A stretch of DNA of 64,000 nt from Margaritifera margaritifera. Lineage: Eukaryota; Mollusca; Bivalvia; Unionida; Margaritiferidae. The stretch is taken from assembly GCA_029931535.1 (NCBI GenBank), contig JAQPZY010001128.1:1146501-1210500 (forward strand). The letters are read 5' to 3'. The notes under the pieces were generated by a model, which saw nothing but the letters and a program-made list of their open reading frames with translations, searched no databases and was not told the DNA's origin. Numbering within the stretch: the first letter of the stretch is position 1; each line of letters begins with the position of its first letter. Both the position numbers and the translations under genes were made by a program. This document shows positions 33,360 through 44,673 of the stretch, one piece after another.

Positions 33360-36143
33360 TCCTCCCATTAGCACAAGTTTGTTATCTCAGTTTCTTCTAA
33401 ACTATGTGAAGATTGCCTTGAAACTTTACAGACACATTCATCCCAAGGCTAGCTGGTCCTGAATAAGAAGGTATGTACTGCACACATCCAGTATGGCGAA
33501 CATACTGGCCATCTTGGAAATCTTTTTATCATTACTCCTTCAGAATGGATGGTCATGTTGACATGGGGTTTTCACTGAGAGACTTCTTATGATGTCTGGT
33601 TGGTCCTAAATGAAAATGGTGCTGATCTGATGTTTGATATGGGCACCATGGTGGCCATCTTGAAAATCTTGTTATTGCAACTCCTTAAGAATGGATTGTC
33701 ATATTGACCTGGGTTTTCACCAAAAGACTTAAAATGATGTTTCATTGTCCTAAATGAAAATGGTGCCAATCTGACATCCAATATAGACACCATCTTCAGA
33801 ATCATGCTATCATAACTGAATGAGTGGTTTTATTGCCATGGGGTTTTCACTAAGAAACATTTTATGATGTCTAGTTGGTCCTAAATGAAAATGGTGTTCC
33901 TCAGACATCCAATATGGTTGCCATGGTAGCCATGTTGAAAATCTTGTTATTGCTACTTCTGAGTGGATGGTTATATCAACAAGTGGTTTTCACAAAAAGA
34001 TTTCTTTTGATGTCTAGTAGGTCCTAAATGAAAATAGTGCCAATCTGACATCCAACATGGTAACCATCTTGAAAATAGTTATACCGGTAGCTACTTCTCC
34101 TAAATGAATGGTCTTGTTGACATGCGTTTTTACTAAATAAAGTTTCTTGTGATGCTTTGTTGATCCTAAATGAAAGAGGTAACTGTCAGACATACAAAAT
34201 CTTGTTATTGTTTCTCCTGTGTGGATAGTCATATCAACATGGGGTTGTCAGAAAATGACTTATTATGATGTTTAGTTGGTTGTAAATTAAAATGGTGCCA
34301 ATCTGACATCTAATATGACCACTATGGTAGCCATCTTGAAACTCTTGTTAACACTACTCCACCAGTACGGATGATCATATTGACATGAGGTTTTCGCCAA
34401 AAGACTTATTATAATTTCTAGGTGGTCCAAAATGAAAATGTTGCCCTCAGACATCCAGTAAGGCTTCTTATAATGTCTATCTGATCCTGAATGAAAATGG
34501 TGCTAACAAGACCTCCAGTTTCATGGCCATTGTGTCCATCTTGTAAAATATTTTGTCGTTACTTCTCCAGAACAGAGAAGTCTTAACATCATTGGGTTTT
34601 GACTAAAAGACTTCTTCAGATCTGTAGTTGGTTCTAAATGAAAATTGAGCTAATCAGATCTACAATACATCTGCCATTGTAGTCATATTCAAAATCTTGT
34701 TATAGCTACTTTTTCTGAATAGATGGTCCTATAGACATGAGGTTTTCACTGAAGAACTTCGTATGAAATCTAGTTAGTCCTAAATAAAAATGGTGCTGAC
34801 CAGTGGTGACCATCCTGAAAATCTTTTAACAAGTGACTACTCCTCATGAGGGTATAGTCATACCAAGATGGGGTTTTCACTGAAATGCTTTTCACTTTAT
34901 GTAATTGGTCCTAAATGAAAATGATGCCAAGATGTGACATCCCAAAATGTGAAAAATATTGTGATAGCTACTTCACCTAAATGGATGGCCATTCCAACAT
35001 TAAACAAAAAATGCTTCTTTCTTATAATATATATTTACTCCAGTATTAAAATGACACTAATCTACTTTCAAAATGGCTTCCTTGATGAACATCCTGAAAA
35101 TTCTTATATGGCTATGCTACTTCTCCAGAATCAATGGTCTCATTGACATGGGGATGGCCTTATTGGTTTGGGGATGGTCTTATTGACATGGAGATTTCAC
35201 TAAAAACTATTATGGCAATAATTAGCTGGTTCTGAATAAAAATGATGATCATCTGACCTCCAGCATGGCACCATTGTGGCCATCTAGAAAATCTTATTAT
35301 CAAATCACAACTCCTCTCATATGAACGATGGTATTGACATAGGGTTTTCACTCTGACAGTTCTTGCAATATTTAATTGGTTCTGAATGAAAATGGTACAG
35401 ATCAGACCACCAACTAATCTGCAGTTTTGTGAAGGAATTTTGGAAATCAGACCTTAGATCAAGTCAAAGGTCATTGCTTGCATTTATGTATTTAATTGAG
35501 TTTATAAACACATTGACTTGTACATATACAAGTGAATTTTGACAGATTTTGTATTTAGTTGCATTTATAGGAACAACTTAATAGTGAGCACTTGGACATT
35601 GATTTTAGGGTCAAAGGTATTGACTCTGGTTTTCATCTGTACTGAGCTAGTGAGCATGAAAACGCAAACAAGTATGAATGGATCCTTATCAAACCCAATA
35701 ATTGGATATATTTGATAAATATCTTGAATGATGCCACTTTGATAACTTTGTTTTTTTTCTGTTTTCTTTTTTTAAAAAGGTATTAATTAATGATTTAACC
35801 AAACTTTACATGTGGGTATATCTTGATATTGTCTGACACACAGTCAGTGATTTTCAATCTATGATATCAGGTTCATGGCCAAGGCCAAAACAAAGAATTT
35901 TGTATGAAACTTACAGGTGTCTTGTACACATGTTAACTTAGATGTCTTGTAAACATGTTAATTTAGACATTTGAGAAAATATTTTTATTATTGGTATGTT
36001 GGAGTTTAACTTGAACAGCAAAGATAGTTTCAATATTCAGTTGTTAAAAAGAATAAAAGGACCAGAAATGATCCTATCCTGGATTGCTGGAAATTCTTTA
36101 AAGCCAGTAAAGTGTCAGTCCCTTCAAGGGACTTTTGTTCTAG
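33360..36143 (+). mobile_element. ~145-bp tandem-unit element, copy B (about 14 units)
   Basis: Starts with CCATTAGCACAAGTTTGTTA, then about 14 diverged units (33420-35420) with TAAATGAAAATGGTGCTGAT, ACATGGGGTTTTCACT and ATGATGTCTAGTTGGTCC. After about 600 bp of unrelated sequence it has the family tail (36036-36143): GTTAAAAAGAA..., the perfect hairpin AGTCCCTTCAAGGGACT (36116-36132) and CTAG at 36140-36143. The hairpin followed within ten bases by CTAG is the 3'-end layout of Helitrons. It is possible that array and tail belong to separate insertions. Confidence 0.65.
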
Positions 36144-36529
36144 TTTGAGGTAGACAAATGAAATTTGGTATGCATAAACAGATGACCTAATCAGATTTTC
36201 ATACCATTATAGCAGTTTTTCAACATTTTATACAGTTGTGAATTGTTAGGACTTTTGCTTAAAGTTTTTTATCAGTCCTTTTAGCAATCTCTCCTGTTTT
36301 CATCGGGAGGTCATTAGCAGAATTTGCCTGCAAATGCGTAAGGTGGTGAGGAATATCTCTTCAGATTGATGCTCAAGGAACTGGAAGATTAATGTCACAG
36401 TCAGCAGTTGTTTAAATTATAGGTGGGTGGCTAATAAGAAAAGTTTTGGATCTGGCAATACTGTCTGTTATTGTATTGACATCAGACTAAGTAAAAGTAC
36501 TTATCATGGGATATACATGTCAGTACTGG

Positions 36530-36760
36530 TGGGAAGATTGAAAGGTCAAGGTCAAGGTGACAGTGGTCAGTTTCTTATAATTTTGGGGCAAAGAAAGACC
36601 CAAGTCATGTGTCTATGGATTGACTTTTAACCAGATTCCCCAGAATACATGGTACATGCTTGGGAATGATGAATCCAGACATCAAAGGTCAAGGTCACAG
36701 GGTTAATTGTTATATAGTTTTTTGGTAAATTTTTAAGAGCTGTCAGAGGTCAGGATCATG
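36530..36760 (+). repeat. Repeat with GGTCAAGGTCA motifs (intron 3)
   Basis: Contains AAAGGTCAAGGTCAAGGTGAC near 36540 and AAAGGTCAAGGTCACAGGG near 36682, recurring also at 50600, 50885 and 51027 in a related element. Non-coding. Confidence 0.6.
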
Positions 36761-37430
36761 GGGGTTGTTTAATCACGTGTCAATAGAATTGTAACAATAT
36801 CGTCACAGTCAAGGTGATAAATTTACTGATTTATTGTATTCTTCATTTTATTTCTATAAAGCCATAATCAATTCAGTGTATATTTAGAATATGATATCAT
36901 CATATACTTACTTCATGATCACGAGTTATGTCCTTGGATGAGGTCATAACTTATATTTTAATAGTTCTTTATCCAGTGTACACCCTATTTGGAATCTAAC
37001 AGCAACATATACTTTCCTTACTCCCTGTAGCATTCCAGGCTTGTTTTAGGCCCTTGTTGGGGTCAATGGTGTTATGCCCTATACATTGACAGCTTGTTTC
37101 GTGAGCATCCGATATGTTACTTAAAACATATTTCTTGTTTTCTTCATTTTGGTGTATGTATATGCAAAATATTTGTCATTAAGATGGCTACATGATCATG
37201 TCATGCCATTATCTCAGTTTTCAGTGCAATTTTAAGGTTAAAGTCTGGACTTGTAACACTTTATCGGTAGAAGTGGGCAGACTTGATTTTCATCCAGTCA
37301 GATTGCTGGACTCTATAGTTCACTGACTAAAAAAATGGAATCCAGTAAGTTACTGTATACACAGAGTTCCAAGACAGAGTTAATAATTTAAAAAGTGACA
37401 ATTTTCCCATTGAAGGGATGAAGATGTTAT
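36761..37430. other. Last part of intron 3, nothing recognised
   Basis: AT-rich sequence up to the branch point and acceptor of exon 4. No repeat or exon is supported. Confidence 0.5.
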
Positions 37431-37466
37431 CAATATGGTACTAAACTGTGTGTTTTCTTTTTGCAG

Positions 37467-38267
37467 TTTGAACACTGGTCCATGAGAGTATCACTTAAAG
37501 ATCAGAAGTTCCTACAGGAGTGTTCTGTGTGTAAAAAGATCTTTACAGATGCAAACAGACTGAAAAGACATTTTAGATCACACAGTGGTGAACGCCCTTT
37601 TAAGTGTGAGGAATGTGGAAAAGCCTTTACGCAGGCTTGCCATCTTATGAGACATAAAGATTCACATGCACAACTCAGACCATACAAGTGTGAATACTGT
37701 GAAAAATTCTTTACGCAGTCTGCACACTTGAAACGGCATCTTTTAGTTCACAGTGGGGAGAGACCTTACCGGTGTGAAGTGTGCGGAAAATCCTTCAGTC
37801 AACCAAACATCCTTAAAAGTCATTCTAGGACTCACAGTGGTGAACGGCCTTACAAGTGTGATCAATGCAATAAAGCGTTCAGAGAATCGTCTCATCTGCA
37901 GCGACACAAAAGACTGCACAGTGGTGACAAGCCTTACAAATGTGAATTGTGTAACAATGCATATGTTGAAAAAATTGCATTAAAGAGGCACATTCAAAAT
38001 CACCATGGAAACTTCAAAGAAGGGACAGAAGTTCCTGTTAGATTGTCAATCGAGATTGAAAAGGGGAACACAGAGGATTCAGAGAAAGGTCAGGACCATT
38101 GTATGGAGGACAGCATGGAAGATTCCAATACAGACGTAGGTGATTCTTTGGAAGATTCCAACGAGAGTATGATAAATTATCAAAACAGCACTGTCAATGA
38201 AGATAATGCAGAAAGTATGAAAGTTAAGGTTGAACACTTTGATGGAAATTTATACATGACAAAATAG
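37467..38267 (+). CDS. BTB-zinc finger protein, coding exon 4 (six C2H2 fingers, C-terminus)
   Basis: Encodes residues 277-542 and the stop. The acceptor is strong: branch-like TACTAAAC at 37439-37446, then a pyrimidine tract and TTTTTGCAG ending at 37466. Six C2H2 fingers follow at exact 28-residue spacing (first Cys to last His about 295-315, 323-343, 351-371, 379-399, 407-427, 435-455), each C-x2-C-x12-H-x3-H. Linkers are SGERPF, AQLRPY, SGERPY, SGERPY and SGDKPY, close to the TGEKP consensus of sequence-specific DNA binders. The last finger is atypical (NNAYVEKIAL) but keeps its ligands. Residues after about 460 form an acidic Asp/Glu/Ser-rich tail with a second VKVE motif at 529-532. Together with the BTB exons this is the usual architecture of a ZBTB-type transcription factor; the ZBTB paralogue cannot be named from sequence alone. 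Confidence 0.96.
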   Translation, partial: FEHWSMRVSLKDQKFLQECSVCKKIFTDANRLKRHFRSHSGERPFKCEECGKAFTQACHLMRHKDSHAQLRPYKCEYCEKFFTQSAHLKRHLLVHSGERPYRCEVCGKSFSQPNILKSHSRTHSGERPYKCDQCNKAFRESSHLQRHKRLHSGDKPYKCELCNNAYVEKIALKRHIQNHHGNFKEGTEVPVRLSIEIEKGNTEDSEKGQDHCMEDSMEDSNTDVGDSLEDSNESMINYQNSTVNEDNAESMKVKVEHFDGNLYMTK

Positions 38268-38465
38268 TTCTTTGATTCTTTTGTTCTCCTGTGTAATAGT
38301 ATAAATTCATTCAGGGTCCATGCTGGACTAAAATATTTGAGTAAAATTACCTCTCTCCAGCCAGATTAGGGCAAATTTGGCAAAAGTGTAGAAAGTTCAG
38401 AATTTATGAGGTTTAAAAAAAATCAGCTTTAAAACTCATGTTTTTGCATACTTTCATGTCAGATG

Positions 38466-38512
38466 ATTAAAATACTGATGAAATACTATTAAAACTTTAT
38501 ATAAATATTAAA
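38466..38512 (+). terminator. Candidate poly(A) signal cluster of the BTB-ZF gene
   Basis: Three ATTAAA hexamers (38466, 38488, 38507) lie within 47 bp, about 200-245 bp after the stop codon, followed by T/G-rich sequence. ATTAAA is the commonest variant of AATAAA. No AATAAA was seen nearer the stop. In AT-rich DNA such hexamers also occur by chance. Confidence 0.3.
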
Positions 38513-40124
38513 ATGTTTCATATTTTGCTTCATCACAATTGTTGTATAACGTAATTATTGTGAAAAAAAATGGCAACCTCAAAAATAGATCACATTGGAG
38601 AATTGGCAACTGTTTCCTTTGTAGAAGTCCTGTTTTCATTCATTTATAGGATGAAATATTGGATAAAATGATTAATTTTATTAGTAATGATCCTAGATAA
38701 ATCCAGTCATAATTTGCATCTGATGATTAAATTTTTCACAATATTTTTCTTGGATCATGTGTGTATTTTCAGTGGGATTTCTGTGCAATGTAAACTCACT
38801 ACATACAACTTCTTTTCAAACTACATACAACTTCTTTTCAAACTTTCCACCATCCTCCATGAAAAGAAAATTGACAAAAAGGTAGACGTTTTACTTTAAT
38901 TTTTAATGCTTTGTACTGAAACAAAAGGGGATGGGGAAATGGCGTGAAATCAAAACAAGGTGAAGTGAACTTCACTTTTTGGTCATGTTTAGGTGAAATG
39001 AAACTAGCGGGCAACTATTCACCTGAATCACCCTCTAGTGTTGTCCCTGTCATTTATTTACATGGGTGTCATATTTCAGGTCAAATCCTAACTTCTTAAG
39101 TTGAATTTTTATAGAACTTGGCTTACAAGAAATTGTGAGTTTACATACATAAAAAAAAAAAACGATGCTTCAGGAAGGAAATTGCCATAGACTATACAGA
39201 TATAATTATGAATTAGTTATAAAAAATTGACTCTGAAATTTTGGAATGAAATATAATACAACTCTGAAATTTAAAAGCACTGTGGGCCCAAATGTTTGGT
39301 TGGAGTTTTTGGTCATCTTGTGTTAAATGAGCTTGCAGAGAAGTGAATGCTTTACTCTGGGACTGAGTGAGTTTTTTTAGTTTGCCGATTATTCAAGTAG
39401 TGATGTTTGAGTTACTGAAGTTTTACTGTACTTTTTATTGATAATTTTATGCATGGATATAATTAAGCCCCAACAGATATATAATAATGAACATAGTAAC
39501 AGAAACAATAATTTATCTATAAAGCAAATTATGAAGGCCAGATATCTTGGTCTTAGCATTCACAGTGTTTAGTGTTGCATCCAGGCTGCACGATTCCGTG
39601 ATTGATGCATTTCTGTAACTTGCTCCTGCAAAAATATGCATAAAGGGAGAAATAGGTATATTCAGCAAATTCACTGATGATAATTTCATTCCATGAAAAG
39701 TGAAAGTAATACTGAAGCAGCTTAGCACATGTGCACTGTAGCTTTTGCCATGTGGGTTCAACAATTGTGATCTCAGTGCAGTCCATTTGAGAAGCTATGA
39801 TCCATATTGTGTCAATGTGTATTCGTTGGTACTGAGACAAATTACTGACTTCTTTGTAGGAGCTGAGGTAATGGCAATAATTTTAAATGGCTTTTGATGC
39901 AGAAACATAATTTTATAATACAGTTGTATTTAGGTCAGTGTATCACCCTTAAATGTTTACTACTTGCCCCATTTTTAAAAGGGGGTAGGGTGGGGTGGGG
40001 CTCCCCTTCTTTTTCAAAATTCTGGATGCAACACTGCAGTATCTAATTATCTTGACGTGGTATTAGTGAGATCATAGACAGTTTGATTATTACTGGTGCA
40101 ATTTTATCAGCAGATCAAAACATC
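38513..40124. other. Downstream intergenic stretch, no gene seen
   Basis: Apart from a 22-bp duplication (CTACATACAACTTCTTTTCA at 38797-38843) nothing is grouped. Two overlapping minus-strand frames near 39513-39840 lack domains and supporting context. Confidence 0.5.
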
Positions 40125-40345
40125 TACCGTATATACTCATGTATATTCTAATACCAACTACAAACTGCATAGACCCAGATCTGCCATTGTATAATGCTCT
40201 GGCAGGTCTGGGTATATGCAGTTTGTAAGGACTAATCAGTAGAATAAACAATATTGACCCTGATCTGCCGGCGCATTATGCGACGGCATATCAGGGTCTA
40301 TGTTGTTTGCATTTGGACTCAGATTATACGCGAGTACATATTGTA
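40125..40345 (+). mobile_element. Double-hairpin MITE, copy 7
   Basis: 221-bp copy beginning TACCGTATATACTCATG and ending GCGAGTACATATTGTA, with both hairpins present. Plus orientation, downstream of the BTB-ZF gene. Confidence 0.9.
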
Positions 40346-42079
40346 CCCTAATGCAGTCTAGTCTTGTCTATACAGTGTTATTTCATCATGATATTACTAA
40401 TATACAACACTATAACAGAGTTCTTTTAAGTGCTTCTTGTGGCAGTTCTTCAAAAATAGTATAACACTCTGCATGGGGTCTCTTCCATTATTACATATGT
40501 CCCTCTGTCATGGACAGCTACTTGTCCTAGGGGCCTGTTTTTTGAGATAGTACATGAACAGAAAAATTCTTCAGTGCAAGTACATTTTTGCTGAGGGAGA
40601 GTATTCTTCAGAAACCATTTGCCTGGACTGTTGTTGGAATAAAATTATTTCTGGAGCACTGTGCAAATCCTGGACATACAAAACCGGGTACTGGCCCCAA
40701 GTCTGAGCAGCCAGTTGACCCTGAATAACTAGTTCTGGACACTTCCCCCCAATTTTGAAAGCTGAGTATCAACAGGGTGCACTATTTTCCTAACAATATA
40801 TTTCACTGCTCTGGAATATGCCTTGATTGGCTTTACATATTAAATGTAATTGCATTACAGGTCACAAACAATTTGCACCAGTATCCTTATATAAAGTGAA
40901 AACTGAAACCAAACTTGCTTCTGATTATTATCAGGCCTAAATTAGTCAAAAACTTTACTGTCTTATGAATATCAGTTTTTCTAGCCTTCTACTGGACTCC
41001 ATCTTCTCTTATATGTACCAGCACAATCAGTTTTCCCAACTGGACTACCTCAAATTGCTGAAGACTGAGCCCCTGGTGGCATATGCTTATTGAGAGCTCT
41101 GAACGTCAAGGATGGGAACAATATCAAAGTCATTATCCTAATGGGTTTTAAAAAGCCATGTGGATTTTGTGATACCCTCTATCTGTCCTTCCTCCATTAC
41201 TCATCTCTGATGAAAGTGCTGAAAGGAATTTTGACCCAAATTTGCTATTTTACTTTTCCATATACAGACCATCTACAGCAAAATGTCAAATGAACTAAAC
41301 TTTGTTTTATTGAGGTTTGATGATGGTATCTTTCTTACAAAACTTTATGTATGCATAATAGCAGGATGACGCATTATCATATATGTGATGAATTACAGGT
41401 TATGACTTCCGAGTCATGATTTGGTGGGTAGTGTTTTACAGCAATTGTCATTTTACTGCAAACAATCAGTGTCTGATGTAATCATAATATCACGACACTT
41501 GCTGGCAACTGACAGTTGTTCCCATGGCTTACAAATGTTATAGTTTCTTTGAAAATGTGACAGACCCCTGTTATGTGAGAGGACACTACTTTTAAATGTG
41601 GGTTTAAAAGAGTGATATGTGAAATAATACTACTTTTAACTGTGGGTTTAGAAGAGTGGAAATAGTAGTGCTTAAAACTGACTATATTTGGACTATATCA
41701 GGCCTACAATGAGTAAATGGATCTTGGTCAACAGCCAATGTCTCGATACTTTGATTGCATAATATGATGCATGGTTGCAATAAAACATCATTAACAGTAC
41801 CTCAAGTAAGGGTGTAGGCGTTTTAGCTTGAGGAAAGCCATTGAAGCTGCTGTAATTTAGAATTATACCTTTTAATCTAACAATTAAGTTTACTTAATGT
41901 CTGTATCAAGTGAAGAATAATTATTTTAAATAGCAAAAAAATGAAAGATATCATACTAGAATGTTTTGGAACTTCTTTATGGTTAAATGCTGTTCCTGAA
42001 ATAAATGTATGGAGCAGTTGGGGAGCACTATTTCAAAGACCATACACCCACTTTTGGAGGACTTAAAAGATCAAACTTT
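40346..42079. other. Intergenic stretch, no gene seen
   Basis: A diverged direct duplication around 41590-41660 (TGTGGGTTTA-AAGAGTG twice) is the only structure noted. Confidence 0.45.
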
Positions 42080-42570
42080 GCTTTCAGTTTTGTTTTTGCA
42101 CAAAAACTTTTCTGAGACTTAATTGATTGAAATCGAATATAATATTAGGTATTGCATTAAGAAGACCCAAGTCAAGTTAATTTTCTGCCTTTTCCAGCGA
42201 AATGTAATGGAGTTATGGTCCCTGTTTGACTTGGAACTTGGCCTTTCAACTTTGTTTCTGCTCAAAAACTTTCAAAGAACTTCATGGACTGAAATCAAAT
42301 TTACATGAAGAATATCTAGGTCAAATTTGACTTGCACCATTTCCTGGCCAAATTTTATGGAATTATGGCCCTCTGTTAAACTTAGAACTTTGTCATTCAG
42401 TTTCCACTCAAAAACTTTCAAAGGATTTCATAGACTGAAACCAAGTTTGATATGAGGTGTTATATTCAGCATGCCTAAGTCAAGTTTTTAATGTTTTCTG
42501 GAATTTTTTATGTAATTATGGTCCCAGTTTGATTTTGAACTTGCCCTTTAATTGCATGAGATTGGCAGGA
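42080..42570 (+). repeat. ~117-bp tandem repeat, about 4 diverged units
   Basis: Units share TCAAAAACTTTCAAAG, CTTCATGGACTGAAATCAA, CTAGGTCAAATTTGACTTG and ATTATGGCCCT. Similar in style to the other centrally repeated elements of the window, but ends were not identified. Confidence 0.7.
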
Positions 42571-42784
42571 TCATCCATGGCAAATAACACATTACTAGTT
42601 TAACAGATTTGTATACTTTAATGAAGTATTCACATAAGCTGCTTGAATTGACCCTTTGAATTAAAATGCTGATTATCGATATAAACAGAAGGATGTCACA
42701 TATCTTAATATTTTTAACAGATTTCCTTATACAGATGTCAAGATAAAAATAACATGTACATACACTTTACTTGGTGTCCATACA

Positions 42785-43005
42785 TAGCATATATACTCAC
42801 GTGTAAGCCGGGTCCAAATGCAAACAACATAGACCCTGATCTGCCATTGCATAATGCGCCAGCAGATCAGGATCTATGTTGTTTGTTCTACTAATTAGTC
42901 CTTACAAACTGCATAGACCCAGATCTACCGGCACAATATGCAACGGCAGATCTGGGTCTATGCAGTTTGCAGTTGGTATGGGCTTATACGTGAGTATATA
43001 CGGTA
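42785..43005 (-). mobile_element. Double-hairpin MITE, copy 8
   Basis: Full-length copy; hairpin 2 first, hairpin 1 second, ending GTGAGTATATACGGTA. The short open frames over it are by-products of the palindrome. Confidence 0.92.
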
Positions 43006-43117
43006 TGCAATATATTGTGCAAACTTGACTTCGTACATCCAGTGATCCATCTTCACTAGCCAAGAGTTCGATGGAGTCTACCACTGCCATGTGAACCTTT
43101 GGAATACACGGAGGAAA

Positions 43118-43337
43118 TACCGAAGATACTCACTTTTAAGTCCATTCCAACTGCAGACTGCACTGACCAGATCTGCCATTGCATGATGCACAGGCAGATA
43201 TGTATCTATGCTGTTTGTTAGGAGTAATCAGTAGAACAAACAACATAGACCCTGATCTGCCAGCACATTATGCAATGGCAGATCAGGGTATATATTGTTT
43301 GCAGTTGGACTTGACTAAAAACTGAGTATATATGGTA
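43118..43337 (+). mobile_element. Double-hairpin MITE, copy 9
   Basis: Full-length copy in plus orientation, 112 bp from copy 8, so two opposed palindromes lie almost side by side. Ends GAGTATATATGGTA. Confidence 0.9.
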
Positions 43338-43589
43338 CCTTTGTGCATGTAACTAAGCCAGTTGAAGTGGTTCACTTTGATCAATCAAATTATTAATTAC
43401 ATCCACTAAAAAAAATTCAGCTTTTTTCACTGTGGTTGTTCATAATAAAACTATATGGTTGACCATCCATAGGACTGGTGACTTATGAATGTATCACAAA
43501 GCAATATCTATCAATATGCTAGATCATGTGACCAAGATTCAGTACAGGAAGTTGGCATGTGTATGACTGCCAAGGGTTCACATGCAGGT

Positions 43590-44345
43590 AGTGAGTCCAT
43601 CTTCTGACATCCGTCCATCCGTTAGCACAAGTTTATAATTGCTACTCCTCCTAAACTACCTTGAGGATTGCCATGAAACTTTACACACACATTCATTCCA
43701 GGGACTAGTTGGTCCAAAATGAAAATTGTGCTGCTCAGACATCCAGTCTGGCCACTACAGCAACCATCTTGAAAATGCTGTTATCACCACTCCTCCTGAA
43801 TGGAAGGTCATATCAACATGGGTGTTTCACTAAAAGATGTTGTATGATGTCTAGTTGGACCTAAATGAAAATGGTGTCAATCTGGCATCCAATATGGCCA
43901 CAATAGCAGCCATCTTGAAAATATTGTTATTGCTACTCCTTCTGAACAGAAAGTCATATTGGCACTGGGTTTTTACCAGAAGACTCTTTATGATGTCTAG
44001 TTGGTCCTAAAAAATGGTGCTGCCCGGACATCCAATATGGCCACCACAGTGGCCCTCTGGAAAATCTTGTTATTGCTATTCTACCTGAATGGTTGGGTAT
44101 ATCAACATGGGGTTTTCACTAGCAGGCTTCTTATGATCTCAAGTTGGTCCTAAACAAAAATAGTGCTGATCATACATCCAATATGGCTGTCACAGTGACT
44201 ACTTTAAAAATTGTATCTCTAGAATATCAGAGATGGTTGGAACTCTTAGGAGTTAAAAAGAAGAAATGGTCATATCTTGAATGCCTGGAATTCATTTTGG
44301 TAAGTAGAGCATCAGTCCCTTCAAGGGACTCTTGTTTCATTTTAG
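43590..44345 (+). mobile_element. ~145-bp tandem-unit element, copy C
   Basis: Starts CATCCGTCCATCCGTTAGCA, then about four units (AAAATGGTGCTGCTCAGACA, CAACATGGGGTTTTCACT, ATGTCTAGTTGGTCC), then the family tail (44215-44330) ending with the perfect hairpin AGTCCCTTCAAGGGACT at 44314-44330. It is the most compact, probably best reference copy. Non-coding. Confidence 0.75.
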
Positions 44346-44673
44346 CGAGCTGCTCACTTGAATGAAAAAAGTTAAATTGAGTTTTATAAATATTACAGGA
44401 AATGAAAATTTATATTGGTTTCTATATATCACATGACTGAAATGTAGTTTGAGTGCTGTTCAACTAATTTTCCATGTGAAACTTCATGTGTACACAATGC
44501 ACTTGAGTGTGCCTTAGCACATCAAGTAGATTATGATACTGAGGATGTAAAATAATCCCCCATGAAAGAAAATAACAATCTGAACATTAGGGCTGTGTAT
44601 TTGCAGTAAAATCTCAAAACAAACATTCTAAACGAGATGATTTCAGACAAATAGTGTATACCTTGATGTGCTG

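Larger units (their letters stand above)
27854..37466 (+). other. Intron 3 of the BTB-ZF gene (9.6 kb)
   Basis: Phase-0 intron between the linker exon and the zinc-finger exon. It contains a degenerate MITE (27885), a 54-bp minisatellite (28131-28757), a full MITE (29568-29786), two centrally repeated elements (about 29860-32480 and 33360-36143), a TIR element (31219-31923) and a GGTCAAGGTCA-type repeat (36530-36760). No coding sequence was recognised in it. Confidence 0.7.

Noticed and set aside
37502..37687. Minus-strand frame opposite the zinc fingers and a second plus-strand frame at 37753-37983
   Set aside because: Shadows of the C2H2 exon, whose frame has clear Cys/His spacing.
39513..39840. 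Two overlapping minus-strand frames (83 and 95 codons)
   Set aside because: No recognisable domain, no splice context, and overlap in two frames suggests chance openness.
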